Positions 9,179 through 19,329 of a DNA stretch of 64,000 nucleotides are shown here, in pieces. Position 1 is the stretch's first letter; each line of letters starts with the position of its first letter. The position numbers were made by a program, and so were the translations under genes. The notes below the pieces were generated by a model that saw nothing but the letters and a program-made list of their open reading frames with translations, was not told the origin of the DNA and made no database searches. This DNA comes from Pseudomonas anguilliseptica (lineage in GTDB: Bacteria > Pseudomonadota > Gammaproteobacteria > Pseudomonadales > Pseudomonadaceae), in contig NZ_FNSC01000001.1 of NCBI RefSeq assembly GCF_900105355.1, forward strand, positions 1,302,001-1,366,000. The letters run 5' to 3'.

Positions 9179-9390
9179 GTTCCAACCTCATGACTTGCGA
9201 AAAGCAGAGTAGTTATAGCCCAGCTGCGTCAGCTTTCTAACGTCGCTGATAAAAATTCCAGTGGCCTTGCCTTGGGCTGAGCGCTGCGCATCGGCGAACT
9301 GCGCTCAACGGCGCGCATTCTAGGGTCTGTTGCCGCTCCATCACAACCGCGCACATGCTGAAAAACCACAACCTTCAATTGGTGTTCAGA

Positions 9391-9420
9391 AAAAACAAAG
9401 GGCGCCCTTAGGCGCCCTTG
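9391..9420 (-). terminator. Intrinsic terminator after amtB (first copy)
   Basis: A 9-bp perfect stem AAGGGCGCC/GGCGCCCTT (9398–9406 with 9411–9419) has a CTTA loop. On the minus strand it is followed by TGTTTTTT. It lies 17 bp after the ammonium transporter stop codon. Confidence 0.88.
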
Positions 9421-9436
9421 TTGAAACCAGAGGAAA

Positions 9437-10687
9437 TCAACGCTTGGTGAATTCCGGATAGGCTTCCATACCGCATTCAGCGATATCCACGCCTTCGTAC
9501 TCTTCTTCCTCGGTAACGCGCAGGCCGATCACCAGTTTGATGATGGACCAGACGATCAGGCTGGCCACGAAGACCCAGGCGAAGATCGAACCGATACCCA
9601 GCAGCTGTGCGCCGAGGTTGGCGTCGCTATTGGTCAGGCAGACAGCCAGCAGGCCCCAGATACCGACCACACCGTGAACGGAGATGGCACCGACTGGATC
9701 GTCGAGCTTCAGCTTGTCCAGACCGAGGATCGAGAACACCACCAGCACGCCGCCCACGCCACCGATCAGGGTTGCTTGCAGGGCAGTCGGAGTCAGCGGC
9801 TCGGCAGTGATGGCCACCAGGCCAGCCAGGGCACCGTTGAGGGCCATGGTCAGGTCAGCCTTGCCGAACAGAATGCGCGCCACGATCAGCGCAGCGATCA
9901 AGCCACCGGCAGCCGCCATGTTGGTGTTCACAAACACGTTGGCTACGGCGTTGGCGTCTTCGATGGTGCTCATCTTCAGCTGCGAACCACCGTTAAAGCC
10001 GAACCAGCCCATCCACAGGATGAAGGTACCCAGCGCTGCCATCGGCAGGTTGGCACCCGGAATGGCGTTGACCTGGCCATTCGGGCCGTACTTGCCTTTA
10101 CGTGCGCCGAGCAGCAGTACGCCAGCCAGAGCAGCAGTAGCACCAGCCATGTGCACCACGCCGGAACCGGCGAAGTCGAGGAAGCCAGCTTCGTTAAGGA
10201 AGCCCGAACCCCATTTCCAGAAGCCTTGTACCGGGTAGATGAAACCGGTCATGACCACGGCGAAAGCCAGGAAGGCAAACAGCTTCATGCGCTCAGCAAC
10301 GGCACCGGAAACGATCGACATGCAGGTCGCGGCAAACACCACCTGAAAGAAGAAGTCCGAACGCGCCGAGTAGTAAGGGGCATCGTCACCGCCGGCGAGA
10401 ACCGCCTCAACGCTGTTCTCTTCACCCAGCAGGAAACCCAGGCTTGGCAGGATGCCGCCTTCCGGGCTGGAGTACATGATGTGGTAGCCGATCACCAGGT
10501 ACATGATGCTCGCCACTGCATACAGGGCGATGTTCTTGGTGAGAATTTCAGTGGTGTTCTTGGCTCGCACCAGACCGGATTCGAGCATGGCAAAACCCGC
10601 TGCCATCCACATTACCAGGGCGCCGCAAACCAAAAAGTAGAAGGTATCAAAACCGTACTGCAATGCAGTCAATGCTGTGTTGTCCAT
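9437..10687 (-). CDS. Ammonium transporter (Amt family), copy without signal peptide
   Basis: This 416-residue inner-membrane channel is of the Amt/MEP/Rh family with about 11 membrane helices. The twin pore histidines are visible in GVVHMAGATAA and ISVHGVVGIWG, and the signature DFAGSGVVH is intact. Unlike the neighbouring Amt it has no cleavable signal sequence and starts directly with a membrane segment (DTFYFLVCGALVMWMAAGFAML). The C-terminal VTEEEEYEGVDIAECGMEAYPEF tail is the type that contacts GlnK. It lies 77 bp downstream of the other amt gene, so one glnK–amt–amt transcript is plausible. The two paralogues differ strongly. Confidence 0.92.
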   Translation of the reverse strand: MDNTALTALQYGFDTFYFLVCGALVMWMAAGFAMLESGLVRAKNTTEILTKNIALYAVASIMYLVIGYHIMYSSPEGGILPSLGFLLGEENSVEAVLAGGDDAPYYSARSDFFFQVVFAATCMSIVSGAVAERMKLFAFLAFAVVMTGFIYPVQGFWKWGSGFLNEAGFLDFAGSGVVHMAGATAALAGVLLLGARKGKYGPNGQVNAIPGANLPMAALGTFILWMGWFGFNGGSQLKMSTIEDANAVANVFVNTNMAAAGGLIAALIVARILFGKADLTMALNGALAGLVAITAEPLTPTALQATLIGGVGGVLVVFSILGLDKLKLDDPVGAISVHGVVGIWGLLAVCLTNSDANLGAQLLGIGSIFAWVFVASLIVWSIIKLVIGLRVTEEEEYEGVDIAECGMEAYPEFTKR

Positions 10688-10764
10688 GGTTCACCTCTTG
10701 CCGTGCGCTTTTTAGCGCTATTCGGTTAAGACGTCCGGGTTGGCTCCGGACGCGCTCCGTGTGC

Positions 10765-12078
10765 TTACAGGTTGTAGCCGCGCTCGTTATGCAGGGCGAG
10801 ATCGAGACCGATGGTCTCTTCCTCTTCGCTGACACGCAGGCCCATTACTAGGTCGATCACTTTCAGAATCACGAAGGTCACCACCGCGGTGTACACCACT
10901 GTGAAGGCCACCCCCTCGAACTGGATCCACAACTGCGCCGGAATGTCCTCCACCGTACCGAAGCCACCCAAGGCCGGTGCGGCGAACGCCCCGGTGAGAA
11001 TGGCACCGACAATCCCGCCCACGGCATGCACGCCGAACACGTCGAGGGAATCGTCATAACCCAGCTTGCGTTTCAGGCTGGTGGCGCAGAAGAAGCAGAT
11101 CACCCCACTTGCCAGACCAATCGCCAGAGCGCCCATCGGCCCCGCCGTACCAGACGCTGGGGTGATCGCCACCAGACCCGCCACAGCACCCGAAGCAATG
11201 CCCAGAACGCTTGGTTTGCGGTGCGTGATCCACTCGGCGAACATCCAGCTCAGCGCCGCGGTAGCGGTGGCAATCTGGGTGACCAGCATGGCCATACCGG
11301 CGCTGCCGTTGGCTGCCAGCGCAGAACCTGCGTTGAAGCCAAACCAGCCGACCCAGAGCATGCTTGCGCCGATCAGGGTGTAGCCGAGGTTGTGCGGCGG
11401 CATCGCGGTCGTTGGGAAACCCTTGCGCTTGCCCAGCACCAGACAGGCCACCAGACCGGCGATACCGGCGTTGATGTGCACCACGGTGCCGCCCGCGAAG
11501 TCGAGCACGCCCCAGTCCCACATCAGCGCCCCGTTACCGCCCCAGACCATGTGCGCGATAGGCGCATAAACCAGGGTGAACCACACCGCCATAAAGATCA
11601 GCATGGCCGAGAACTTCATGCGTTCGGCAAAGGCACCGACAATCAGCGCCGGGGTGATGATGGCGAAGGTCATCTGAAAGGTGATGAACACGCTCTCTGG
11701 AATCCCAGCCACCAGGCTGTCCAGGGTCAAACCAGATAGGAAGGCTTTGGAGAAACCGCCGACGAAGGAGTTGAAGTTGACGACTCCCTGCTCCATGCCA
11801 GTGGTATCAAAGGCCAGGCTGTAGCCGTAAACGACCCACAGAATGCTGATCAACCCGGTTACTGCAAAACACTGCATCAACACCGACAGCACGTTCTTCG
11901 AACGCACCATGCCAGCGTAGAAAAGCGCCAGACCGGGGATGGTCATAAACAGCACCAGTACAGTGGCGACCAACATCCAAGCGGTGTCGCCGCTGTTCAG
12001 GCTTGCCTCTTCGGCCATGGCAAAGCCAGGAACGAGAGACAAAAGGGCTCCTAGCCCTGCGATTTTTCGCAGAGTCAT
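10765..12078 (-). CDS. amtB: Ammonium transporter AmtB, with signal peptide
   Basis: This 437-residue Amt channel begins with a signal peptide (GLGALLSLVPGFAMAEE) as in E. coli AmtB. The pore histidines lie in GTVVHINAGIAG and FGVHAVGGIVG, and the FYAGMVRSKNVLS segment is typical. The C-terminal RVSEEEETIGLDLALHNERGYNL tail is where GlnK docks to close the pore when nitrogen is plentiful. It follows glnK by 35 bp, the standard glnK–amtB arrangement, and such operons usually answer to NtrC and sigma-54. Confidence 0.95.
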   Translation of the reverse strand: MTLRKIAGLGALLSLVPGFAMAEEASLNSGDTAWMLVATVLVLFMTIPGLALFYAGMVRSKNVLSVLMQCFAVTGLISILWVVYGYSLAFDTTGMEQGVVNFNSFVGGFSKAFLSGLTLDSLVAGIPESVFITFQMTFAIITPALIVGAFAERMKFSAMLIFMAVWFTLVYAPIAHMVWGGNGALMWDWGVLDFAGGTVVHINAGIAGLVACLVLGKRKGFPTTAMPPHNLGYTLIGASMLWVGWFGFNAGSALAANGSAGMAMLVTQIATATAALSWMFAEWITHRKPSVLGIASGAVAGLVAITPASGTAGPMGALAIGLASGVICFFCATSLKRKLGYDDSLDVFGVHAVGGIVGAILTGAFAAPALGGFGTVEDIPAQLWIQFEGVAFTVVYTAVVTFVILKVIDLVMGLRVSEEEETIGLDLALHNERGYNL

Positions 12079-12113
12079 GGTTTAACTCCTGGGGCATGGG
12101 TTCGTTCGGAGGC

Positions 12114-12879
<766 letters not shown>

Positions 12880-13149
12880 ATGCTGCCACCTAAAGCCCTG
12901 CTAGACGCCCTGACCACCCATGCCTCGCGCCTGTTCAACGGTGACGCGCCCTTGCCGCGCGGCGAGTTCGAAGCCCAGTTCAAAGTGCTACTGCAAAGCG
13001 CCTTCAGCAAACTCGACTTGGTCAGCCGCGACGAATTCGACAGCCAGATGGTCGTGCTGGCCCGCACCCGTGCGCGCCTGGAAGCCCTCGAAGCCAAGGT
13101 CGCCGAGATGGAAGCGCGCAGCGCAGACGCGCCAGCTACCAACGAGTAA
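12880..13149 (+). CDS. ubiK: Ubiquinone biosynthesis accessory factor UbiK
   Basis: This 89-residue protein of the YqiC/BMFP family assists the Ubi complex that makes ubiquinone. It has an N-terminal helix (LLDALTTHASRLF), the conserved ALLQSAFSKLDLVSRDEFD-like segment (about 37–55) and a C-terminal coiled coil (VLARTRARLEALEAKVAEME, about 59–78) that trimerises. It precedes the comM-like gene, a common arrangement in Pseudomonas. Confidence 0.9.
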   Translation: MLPPKALLDALTTHASRLFNGDAPLPRGEFEAQFKVLLQSAFSKLDLVSRDEFDSQMVVLARTRARLEALEAKVAEMEARSADAPATNE

Positions 13150-13188
13150 CGCCCGCAGCGGATGCATCAGCCGATCAAGGAGTGATCG

Positions 13189-14688
13189 ATGTCCCTGGCC
13201 ATAGTCCACAGCCGCGCCCAGGTGGGAGTTGAAGCCCCCGCCGTCACCGTCGAAGCCCACCTGGCCAACGGACTGCCCTCGCTGGCCCTGGTCGGCTTGC
13301 CGGAAACCGCCGTCAAGGAAAGCAAGGATCGCGTACGCAGCGCCATCCTCAATTGCGCCTTCGAGTTCCCGCCCAGACGGATTACCTTGAACCTGGCCCC
13401 GGCTGATCTGCCGAAAGATGGCGGGCGCTTCGACCTGGCGATTGCCCTGGGCATTCTCGCCGCCAGCGGACAGGTGCCAAGCAGCGCGCTGGAGCCGCTT
13501 GAGTGCCTGGGTGAACTGGCGTTGTCCGGGGCGATTCGCCCAGTACAGGGCGTCTTGCCCGCAGCACTGGCTGCCCGCGCTGCCGGACGCACCTTAGTAG
13601 TGCCCAAGGCCAATGCCGAGGAAGCCAGCCTGGCGTCCGGACTGACGGTGATTGCCGTCGAGCACTTACTGGAAGTCGCCGCCCACCTCAATGGCCAAAC
13701 GCCGATTGCGCCTTATCAGGCTCAGGGCTTGCTGCGCCACGTGCTGCCCTATCCCGATCTGGCCGAGGTACAGGGCCAGATCGCCGCCAAACGCGCGCTG
13801 CTGGTGGCGGCAGCTGGCTCGCACAACCTGCTGTTTACCGGGCCGCCCGGCACCGGCAAAACCCTTCTGGCCAGCCGCCTGCCGGGGCTGCTGCCGCCGC
13901 TGGATGAGGCCGAAGCGCTGGAAGTAGCGGCGATTCATTCTGTCGCCAGCCATACGCCGCTAAGTGCCTGGCCGCAAAGGCCCTTTAGAACGCCTCATCA
14001 CAGCGCATCCGGCCCGGCGCTGGTTGGCGGAGGCAGCCGCCCGCAACCGGGGGAAATCACCTTGGCTCATCACGGCGTTTTATTCCTCGATGAACTCCCC
14101 GAGTTTGACCGCAAGGTTTTGGAGGTGCTGCGTGAGCCCCTGGAAAGCGGGCAGATCGTGATTGCCCGCACCCGCGACAAGGTGCGCTTTCCCGCGCGGT
14201 TTCAATTGGTTGCAGCAATGAACCCCTGCCCCTGCGGGCACCTGGGCGATCCATCCGGGCGCTGCCGCTGTTCCAGCGAGCAGATCCAGCGCTACCGCGG
14301 AAAACTCTCCGGCCCGCTGCTCGACCGCATCGACCTGCACCTCAGCGTGCCGCGGGAAACCACGCGGCTGGATGCCAACGCCGAACCCGGCCCAAGTAGC
14401 GCCGAACTGGCCGCCCAGGTCGTACAGGCTCGCCAGCAGCAACAGGCACGCCAGGGCTGCGCCAATGCCCACCTCGATCTCAATGGCGTGCAGCAGCATT
14501 GCAGCCTGCAGGGCGAAGACCGTCAATGGCTGGAAAACGCCTGCGAGCGCCTGGGCCTGAGCCTACGCGCGGCCCACCGGGTGTTGAAGGTGGCGCGTAC
14601 CCTGGCCGACCTGGACAGTGCCGCGCATATCCACCGCAGCCACCTGGGTGAAGCCTTGCAATACCGCCCCAGCATCAGCGGCGCTTGA
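13189..14688 (+). CDS. YifB/ComM family Mg-chelatase-like AAA+ ATPase
   Basis: This 499-residue AAA+ protein has an N-terminal Lon-protease-like domain (about 1–165), an Mg-chelatase-type ATPase core with Walker A GPPGTGKT (218–225) and Walker B LFLDELPEF (near 295), and a C-terminal Mg_chelatase_C domain (LSLRAAHRVLKVARTLADL). In Vibrio and Haemophilus the homologue ComM is a hexameric helicase promoting branch migration during natural transformation. Full length; terminator directly downstream. Confidence 0.92.
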   Translation: MSLAIVHSRAQVGVEAPAVTVEAHLANGLPSLALVGLPETAVKESKDRVRSAILNCAFEFPPRRITLNLAPADLPKDGGRFDLAIALGILAASGQVPSSALEPLECLGELALSGAIRPVQGVLPAALAARAAGRTLVVPKANAEEASLASGLTVIAVEHLLEVAAHLNGQTPIAPYQAQGLLRHVLPYPDLAEVQGQIAAKRALLVAAAGSHNLLFTGPPGTGKTLLASRLPGLLPPLDEAEALEVAAIHSVASHTPLSAWPQRPFRTPHHSASGPALVGGGSRPQPGEITLAHHGVLFLDELPEFDRKVLEVLREPLESGQIVIARTRDKVRFPARFQLVAAMNPCPCGHLGDPSGRCRCSSEQIQRYRGKLSGPLLDRIDLHLSVPRETTRLDANAEPGPSSAELAAQVVQARQQQQARQGCANAHLDLNGVQQHCSLQGEDRQWLENACERLGLSLRAAHRVLKVARTLADLDSAAHIHRSHLGEALQYRPSISGA

Positions 14689-14698
14689 ATCGCAGCCA

Positions 14699-14730
14699 TA
14701 AAAAAGCCCCGTATGCGGGGCTTTTTTTAT
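14699..14730. terminator. Bidirectional terminator between comM-like gene and GATase gene
   Basis: An 11-bp stem AAAAAGCCCCG/CGGGGCTTTTT (14701–14711, 14716–14726) with a 4-base loop separates two convergent genes. Confidence 0.9.
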
Positions 14731-14745
14731 AGGGAGCTAGAACCC

Positions 14746-15534
14746 TTACTGCTCGCGGCGAGCGGCCTGCTCACGACAGGCATCACCAAATGCCTTGAAG
14801 ATTTTCACCGAATGCGGGTTCTGCGCCGCCTGCCACTCCGGGTGCCATTGCACCGCCAGGGTAAACTGCTCGGCGCCCGGCAGGTGAATCGCCTCAACCA
14901 GACCATCCTCGGCATGGGCCAGCGCCTCGACGCCCTCACCCAGTTGATCCAACGCCTGGCCGTGAAGCGAGTTAACCGCAAACGGCGCATCACCCATCAA
15001 CTCGGCAAACCAACTGCCGGGCAACGCCTGTACGGTATGACTGTCGGCGTACTGCACATCGACCGGATCGTCTGAATCCTCGCGGTGGTCATCAATGCCG
15101 TCGACCTCGTAAGCCTTCTGGTGAATATCGCCGCCCAGGGCCACGTTGATTTCCTGCATGCCACGGCAGATCGCAAACAGCGGCAGACCACGGGCCAATG
15201 CGCCGCGAATCAGTGGAATATCAAACAGATCACGATCCTTATCCTGGCCCTTGGTCGGAGTCAGGTTTTCCTGGCCATAGAGGGCCGGATCGATATTGCT
15301 GCCCGCGCCGGTCAGGTACACGCCATCGACCATCGACAGGTACTGTTCGATGTCATCGGCGCCGCAGCAACTGGGCGCCAGCAGCGGCACACAGCCCGAC
15401 AGCTCGACCAGCGGGGTTATGTATTTGTGAGTCATGACTTGATAGGCATGCCCTTTGCGCTCTTGCGCGCCCATGGACATCAGGACAACCGGTTTACGCG
15501 CGCCTGGGCGCTGTTTCGTATTGTTGTTGGACAT
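14746..15534 (-). CDS. Class I glutamine amidotransferase-like gamma-glutamyl-GABA hydrolase
   Basis: This 262-residue protein of the PuuD/SpuA type has the catalytic cysteine Cys123 in LFAICRGMQE and His231/Glu233 in VQWHPEWQ, the triad of class I GATases. PuuD hydrolyses gamma-glutamyl-GABA in putrescine breakdown; Pseudomonas SpuA/PauD act in the same gamma-glutamylated polyamine pathway. No pauA-type ligase is adjacent, so the exact substrate is inferred. A hairpin (GGCAGCC/GGCTGCC, 15547–15566) lies 13 bp upstream of the start and could affect translation. Confidence 0.85.
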   Translation of the reverse strand: MSNNNTKQRPGARKPVVLMSMGAQERKGHAYQVMTHKYITPLVELSGCVPLLAPSCCGADDIEQYLSMVDGVYLTGAGSNIDPALYGQENLTPTKGQDKDRDLFDIPLIRGALARGLPLFAICRGMQEINVALGGDIHQKAYEVDGIDDHREDSDDPVDVQYADSHTVQALPGSWFAELMGDAPFAVNSLHGQALDQLGEGVEALAHAEDGLVEAIHLPGAEQFTLAVQWHPEWQAAQNPHSVKIFKAFGDACREQAARREQ

Positions 15535-15859
15535 ACATCACCTTGGGGCAGCCGGAATTGGCTGCCGTTGTTGTGCAGAAGGGCTGACGGCTGTCGCGCG
15601 CCTTCTGTTTTACGGCTGATTGCGCCTGTCTAAATGCCCGCCGCAGCGGCATCAGATGCGCGAGAAACGCTCATCTGGCAGTCACAACACTGAAGCCAGT
15701 CTGCCAAAGCCGTAAAATATGTCAAACAAATACGCTCGGATTGTTAAGAAACCAGACCACAAACAGCAGGCAATTCAACCTAAACATCGCAGCAAGCTTA
15801 TGTTTTAAAAGTATTAATCTGGATAAGCTAACAAACGATAGTCCAATATTTTTTACGCT
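15535..15859. other. Intergenic region, A+T-rich towards the LysR end
   Basis: This 325-bp gap contains the leader of the GATase gene (with its hairpin at 15547–15566). From about 15,700 it is notably A+T-rich, unlike its surroundings, with no convincing coding frame. It may hold the GATase promoter. Confidence 0.4.
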
Positions 15860-16804
15860 CTACACGCCACTGCGCTTACGTGCCCGATTTTCCACCCGCT
15901 CGACCATAGGCAGCTGCATCGCCGCCACATCGGCTACCAGATAATCACGCAAGCGGCGAAAGCGCTCCTGGCCTCGGCGCGCCTTTGGCCATACCAGGTA
16001 GTAGCTGCAACCGCTGTGCACCGCGCTGGGCCATGGCAGGCCGAGCCGACCCTGGGCGACATCCTCGGCGACCATCACCAGATCACCGATCGACACGCCA
16101 TAGCCACGCGCCGCCGCCACCATGCCCAGTTCCAAGGTGTCGAATACCTGACCGCCCTTGAGCGGCACCTGATCGGCCAGGCCCATCGCTTGCAGCCATT
16201 GCCGCCAGTCACGGCGGTCTGGCGTCGGGTGCAGCAATTCGGCGGCCTGCAGACGTGGCAGATCCCAGGGCTGTTCGCTCAAGGATTCAGGCGCACAGAC
16301 CGGAATCAACCATTCGGCAAACAGCTCGGTGCTCTCCCACTCCTCCGGGAAGTCGCCCTGACTGAGCAGCACGGCGCAGTCGAACGGCTCATGCAGAAAG
16401 TCCACCTTATCCACGTCCATCCAGGCGCTGGTCAATTGCACCTCACTGGCGCTGCTCAGGCGATAGCGCGACAGGCGCGCCAGCAGCCAACGCATGGTCA
16501 GGGTCGACGGGGCCTTCAGGCGCAGCACCGTGTCGTCGACACGCAGGGTGTTGCAGGCCCGCTCCAACGCCTCGAAACCATCGCGCAGCCCGGGTAGCAG
16601 CATGCGCGCTGTCTCAGTGAGCTGCAGGCTGCGGCCACGGCGCTCGAACAGGCGGCAAGCAAAGTGCTCCTCCAAAGTGCGCACATGCCGGCTGACCGCA
16701 CTCTGGGTGATCGCCAGCTCTTCGGCGGCGCGGGTAAAGGAGCTGTGCCGCGCCGCGGCTTCAAAGGCGCGCAGGGCATAGAGCGGCGGCAAGCGCTGGC
16801 TCAT
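15860..16804 (-). CDS. LysR family transcriptional regulator (GcvA-like)
   Basis: This 314-residue LTTR has an N-terminal winged HTH (ALRAFEAAARHSSFTRAAEE, then AITQSAVSRHVRTLEE) and a periplasmic-binding-protein-like effector domain (about 90–295). The opening SQRLPPLYALRAFEAAARH is typical of the GcvA/DsdC-like branch. The start at 16804 was chosen because this is where family homology begins; upstream in-frame codons overlap the divergent promoter. It is divergent from the MATE gene, which is its likeliest visible target. Confidence 0.85.
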   Translation of the reverse strand: MSQRLPPLYALRAFEAAARHSSFTRAAEELAITQSAVSRHVRTLEEHFACRLFERRGRSLQLTETARMLLPGLRDGFEALERACNTLRVDDTVLRLKAPSTLTMRWLLARLSRYRLSSASEVQLTSAWMDVDKVDFLHEPFDCAVLLSQGDFPEEWESTELFAEWLIPVCAPESLSEQPWDLPRLQAAELLHPTPDRRDWRQWLQAMGLADQVPLKGGQVFDTLELGMVAAARGYGVSIGDLVMVAEDVAQGRLGLPWPSAVHSGCSYYLVWPKARRGQERFRRLRDYLVADVAAMQLPMVERVENRARKRSGV

Positions 16805-16942
16805 GCACGCAAGCCATGAGTAATAGTCATGCCTGTCATCGCTATTATCCTTTTGTGCTGCCGCAGTTGGCTTATGAGAATAGGCGCATTCTCTGCTTGT
16901 TCGGACTACCCGGGCAAGCCTTCTGCCTGAGTAGAACTCATC

Positions 16943-18340
16943 ATGCCGCAATCCCTTCGCAGCGAGCTACGCGCCATTCTGAAACTCGCCGGGCCGTTGA
17001 TTGCTGCGCAACTGGCACATGTGCTGATGGTGTTTACCGACACCATGATGATGGGCCTGCTTGGCCCTGCGACTCTGGCGGCCGGCGGCCTGGGCGCGGC
17101 CAGCTATTCCTTTGTGTCGATCTTCTGCGTTGGGGTGATTGCCTCGGTCGGCAATCTGGTGGCGATCCGTCACGGCGCGCAAGACGCCGCCGGAGTGACC
17201 CGGCTGACGCAGAACGGCCTGTGGCTCGGCTGGGGTCTGGCGCTGCTGGCCGGCCTGGCGCTGTGGAACCTCGGCCCGGCGCTGCTGTATTTCGGCCAGC
17301 AGCCGGAGAACGTCAGAGGCGGCATGCAGTTTCTTTCAACCCTGGTGTTTGCCCTGCCCGGCTATATGAGCTTTATGGCCCTGCGCGGCTTTACCAGCGC
17401 CATCGGCCACCCTGGCCCGGTGATGGCCATCAGCATTGGCGGCGCGCTAGCCAACTTCATCCTCAACTATGCGCTGATCAAGGGCTGGTTCGGCCTGCCT
17501 CCGCTGGGTCTGGCCGGCATCGGCCTGGTCACCGCCCTGGTGATGAATGTCATGGCGCTGCTGCTGGCCTGGCATGTGCTGCACCACAGCGCCTACAGCC
17601 CTTATCCGCTGTGGCGCGGCTTGTTGCGGCCAGTCTGGACCGAGCTGAAAGAGCTGCTGCGCCTGGGCCTGCCGATTGGCGGCACCTATGCGGTGGAGTC
17701 CGGGCTGTTTGCCTTTGCCGCGTTGTGCATGGGCGCACTGGGCAGCACCCAGCTGGCGGCGCACCAGATCGCGATCATGTCGGTGTACGTGGCCTTTATG
17801 GTGCCGGTGGGGATTTCCTACGCAGTGACCTTCCGTATCGGTCAGCACTTCGGCGCCGGCCGCCTGCTGCAGGCACGCCAGGCCGGTCGCCTGGGCCTGG
17901 GATTGGGCGCGCTGTGCATGCTGGGTTTCGCCTGCCTGTTCTGGCTGGCGCCGCACTGGGTGGTCGGGCTGTTCCTCGACCACAGTGACAGCGCCTATGC
18001 CGAGGTAGTGGGCATGGCCGTGGCGCTGCTGGCGATTGCCGCCTGGTTCGAGTTCTTCGATGGCATCCAGACCATCGCCATGGGCGCAATTCGCGGCCTC
18101 AAGGACGCCAAGACCACCTTCTGGGTCGGCCTCGGCTGCTACTGGGCCGTTGGCGCGCCGCTGGCCTGGACGCTGGCCTTCCCGCTGGGCTGGGGCGCAG
18201 AAGGCGTATGGTGGGGGCTGGCCGGCGGCCTGGCCTGCGCCGCTATCGGCCTGACCTTGGGTTTTGAGTGGAAAACCGCGCGCCTGCTGCAACCGACGGC
18301 CGCAGCCTTCACGCCACAACCTAAGCGCCTGGCTTCTTGA
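16943..18340 (+). CDS. MATE family multidrug exporter (NorM type)
   Basis: This 465-residue inner-membrane transporter has about 12 helices in two homologous halves. Each half begins with a characteristic segment (LAGPLIAAQLAHVLMVFTDTMMMGLLG; then LGLPIGGTYAVESGLFAFAALCMGALG). NorM-type pumps expel cationic drugs or dyes using Na+ or H+; the substrate here is unknown. Its 3' end overlaps the convergent SdiA-regulated gene by 20 bp. Confidence 0.9.
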   Translation: MPQSLRSELRAILKLAGPLIAAQLAHVLMVFTDTMMMGLLGPATLAAGGLGAASYSFVSIFCVGVIASVGNLVAIRHGAQDAAGVTRLTQNGLWLGWGLALLAGLALWNLGPALLYFGQQPENVRGGMQFLSTLVFALPGYMSFMALRGFTSAIGHPGPVMAISIGGALANFILNYALIKGWFGLPPLGLAGIGLVTALVMNVMALLLAWHVLHHSAYSPYPLWRGLLRPVWTELKELLRLGLPIGGTYAVESGLFAFAALCMGALGSTQLAAHQIAIMSVYVAFMVPVGISYAVTFRIGQHFGAGRLLQARQAGRLGLGLGALCMLGFACLFWLAPHWVVGLFLDHSDSAYAEVVGMAVALLAIAAWFEFFDGIQTIAMGAIRGLKDAKTTFWVGLGCYWAVGAPLAWTLAFPLGWGAEGVWWGLAGGLACAAIGLTLGFEWKTARLLQPTAAAFTPQPKRLAS

Positions 18341-19241
18341 AGCGATAGAACAGGTTGGGCTCGCTGACCAGATAAAGCACGCCCTGGTTATCCATGGCGA
18401 TGCCCTCGCCCTGGGGCACGCTGCGGGTCAGGCCATTGCGCCCACCGAGCAGTGACAGGCTGCTGATCGGCTTACCCTCGACATTCAGCTCCAGCACCAG
18501 GCGCGACTCATCGGACAACGCCAGCAGATGACCGCTGCGCTCATCAAACTGCAGGCTGGAGAGATCGCGCACAAACAACCCGGCATCGCGCTTCTGATCA
18601 TCCACCACGTGCACCGCGAAAGGGCGCTGCGGATCACTCTGAGGGAAGCCGTGAATCTCGTAGATACGCATCGGGTCGCGTTCCTTGGCGACAAACAGGC
18701 GCTGCCCGGCCGAGTCATAGGCCAGACCCTCGAAGCCCTTGTTGCCATTCAGGCCGATGCCTAGCGAAAACTGCTGCGCCTGATCGGCATGCAGTTCCGT
18801 GGTGGCATCATCCACCCGCACCTTGATCAAGCGCTGCAAACGCTCGTCGGTGATCACGTACAAGCCAGGGCTGATGTACTCGACTGCCTCGGCGTCGCCA
18901 AAACCATGCAAGTCAATCCGTCGCAGCAGCTCGCCATCCAGCGACAGCTCGATCAGCTGCGACTTGTGGTTGGTTACACTAAACAGGCTGTTGCGATCCG
19001 GGTCGTAGGTCAGCGCCGAGACGTCATCATTCAGGCCTTCGATCACTTTGGCCTCAAGGTCCACCTGATAATCCGACAACAGCATTGAGCCCTGCTGCCC
19101 GTTACCCGCCAACTGCCATTGCTGCACATTGAACCAGGCCCGTTCAAACAGGCGGTACTCCTGAGCAAACAGACCAAGCAGCAGCAACGCCAGCACAACA
19201 AGGCTCAGCAACAGGCGCTTCAGGGTGAAATGATCTCGCAT
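18321..19241 (-). CDS. SdiA-regulated domain protein (YjiK/CarP-like beta-propeller)
   Basis: This 306-residue protein has an N-terminal membrane anchor or uncleaved signal (LLLSLVVLALLLLGLFA) and an SdiA-regulated/phytase-like propeller domain (PF06977, about 55–300). Repeated blades include VSALTYDPDRNSLFSVTNHKSQLIELSLDG and EGLAYDSAGQRLFVAKERDP. In P. aeruginosa the related CarP is induced by calcium with CarO and helps calcium homeostasis and virulence. Here the CarO-type gene lies 88 bp upstream on the same strand, which supports a shared role. A second, frameshifted paralogue lies beyond it. Confidence 0.82.
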   Translation of the reverse strand: MRDHFTLKRLLLSLVVLALLLLGLFAQEYRLFERAWFNVQQWQLAGNGQQGSMLLSDYQVDLEAKVIEGLNDDVSALTYDPDRNSLFSVTNHKSQLIELSLDGELLRRIDLHGFGDAEAVEYISPGLYVITDERLQRLIKVRVDDATTELHADQAQQFSLGIGLNGNKGFEGLAYDSAGQRLFVAKERDPMRIYEIHGFPQSDPQRPFAVHVVDDQKRDAGLFVRDLSSLQFDERSGHLLALSDESRLVLELNVEGKPISSLSLLGGRNGLTRSVPQGEGIAMDNQGVLYLVSEPNLFYRFKKPGA

Positions 19242-19279
19242 GGCGCTTCACTCTCAATAGTTACGGTTGGCACAACGGC

Positions 19280-19308
19280 GTCAGCCCGAAGCAGAGCCTC
19301 GGGCTGAC
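19280..19308 (-). terminator. Hairpin after the carO-like gene
   Basis: A 10-bp stem GTCAGCCCGA/TCGGGCTGAC has a 9-base loop and no clear T run, so it is only a candidate terminator or transcript-stabilising hairpin between the carO-like and SdiA-regulated genes. Confidence 0.4.
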
Positions 19309-19329
19309 GCGGGCGCATGATGAGGCGAT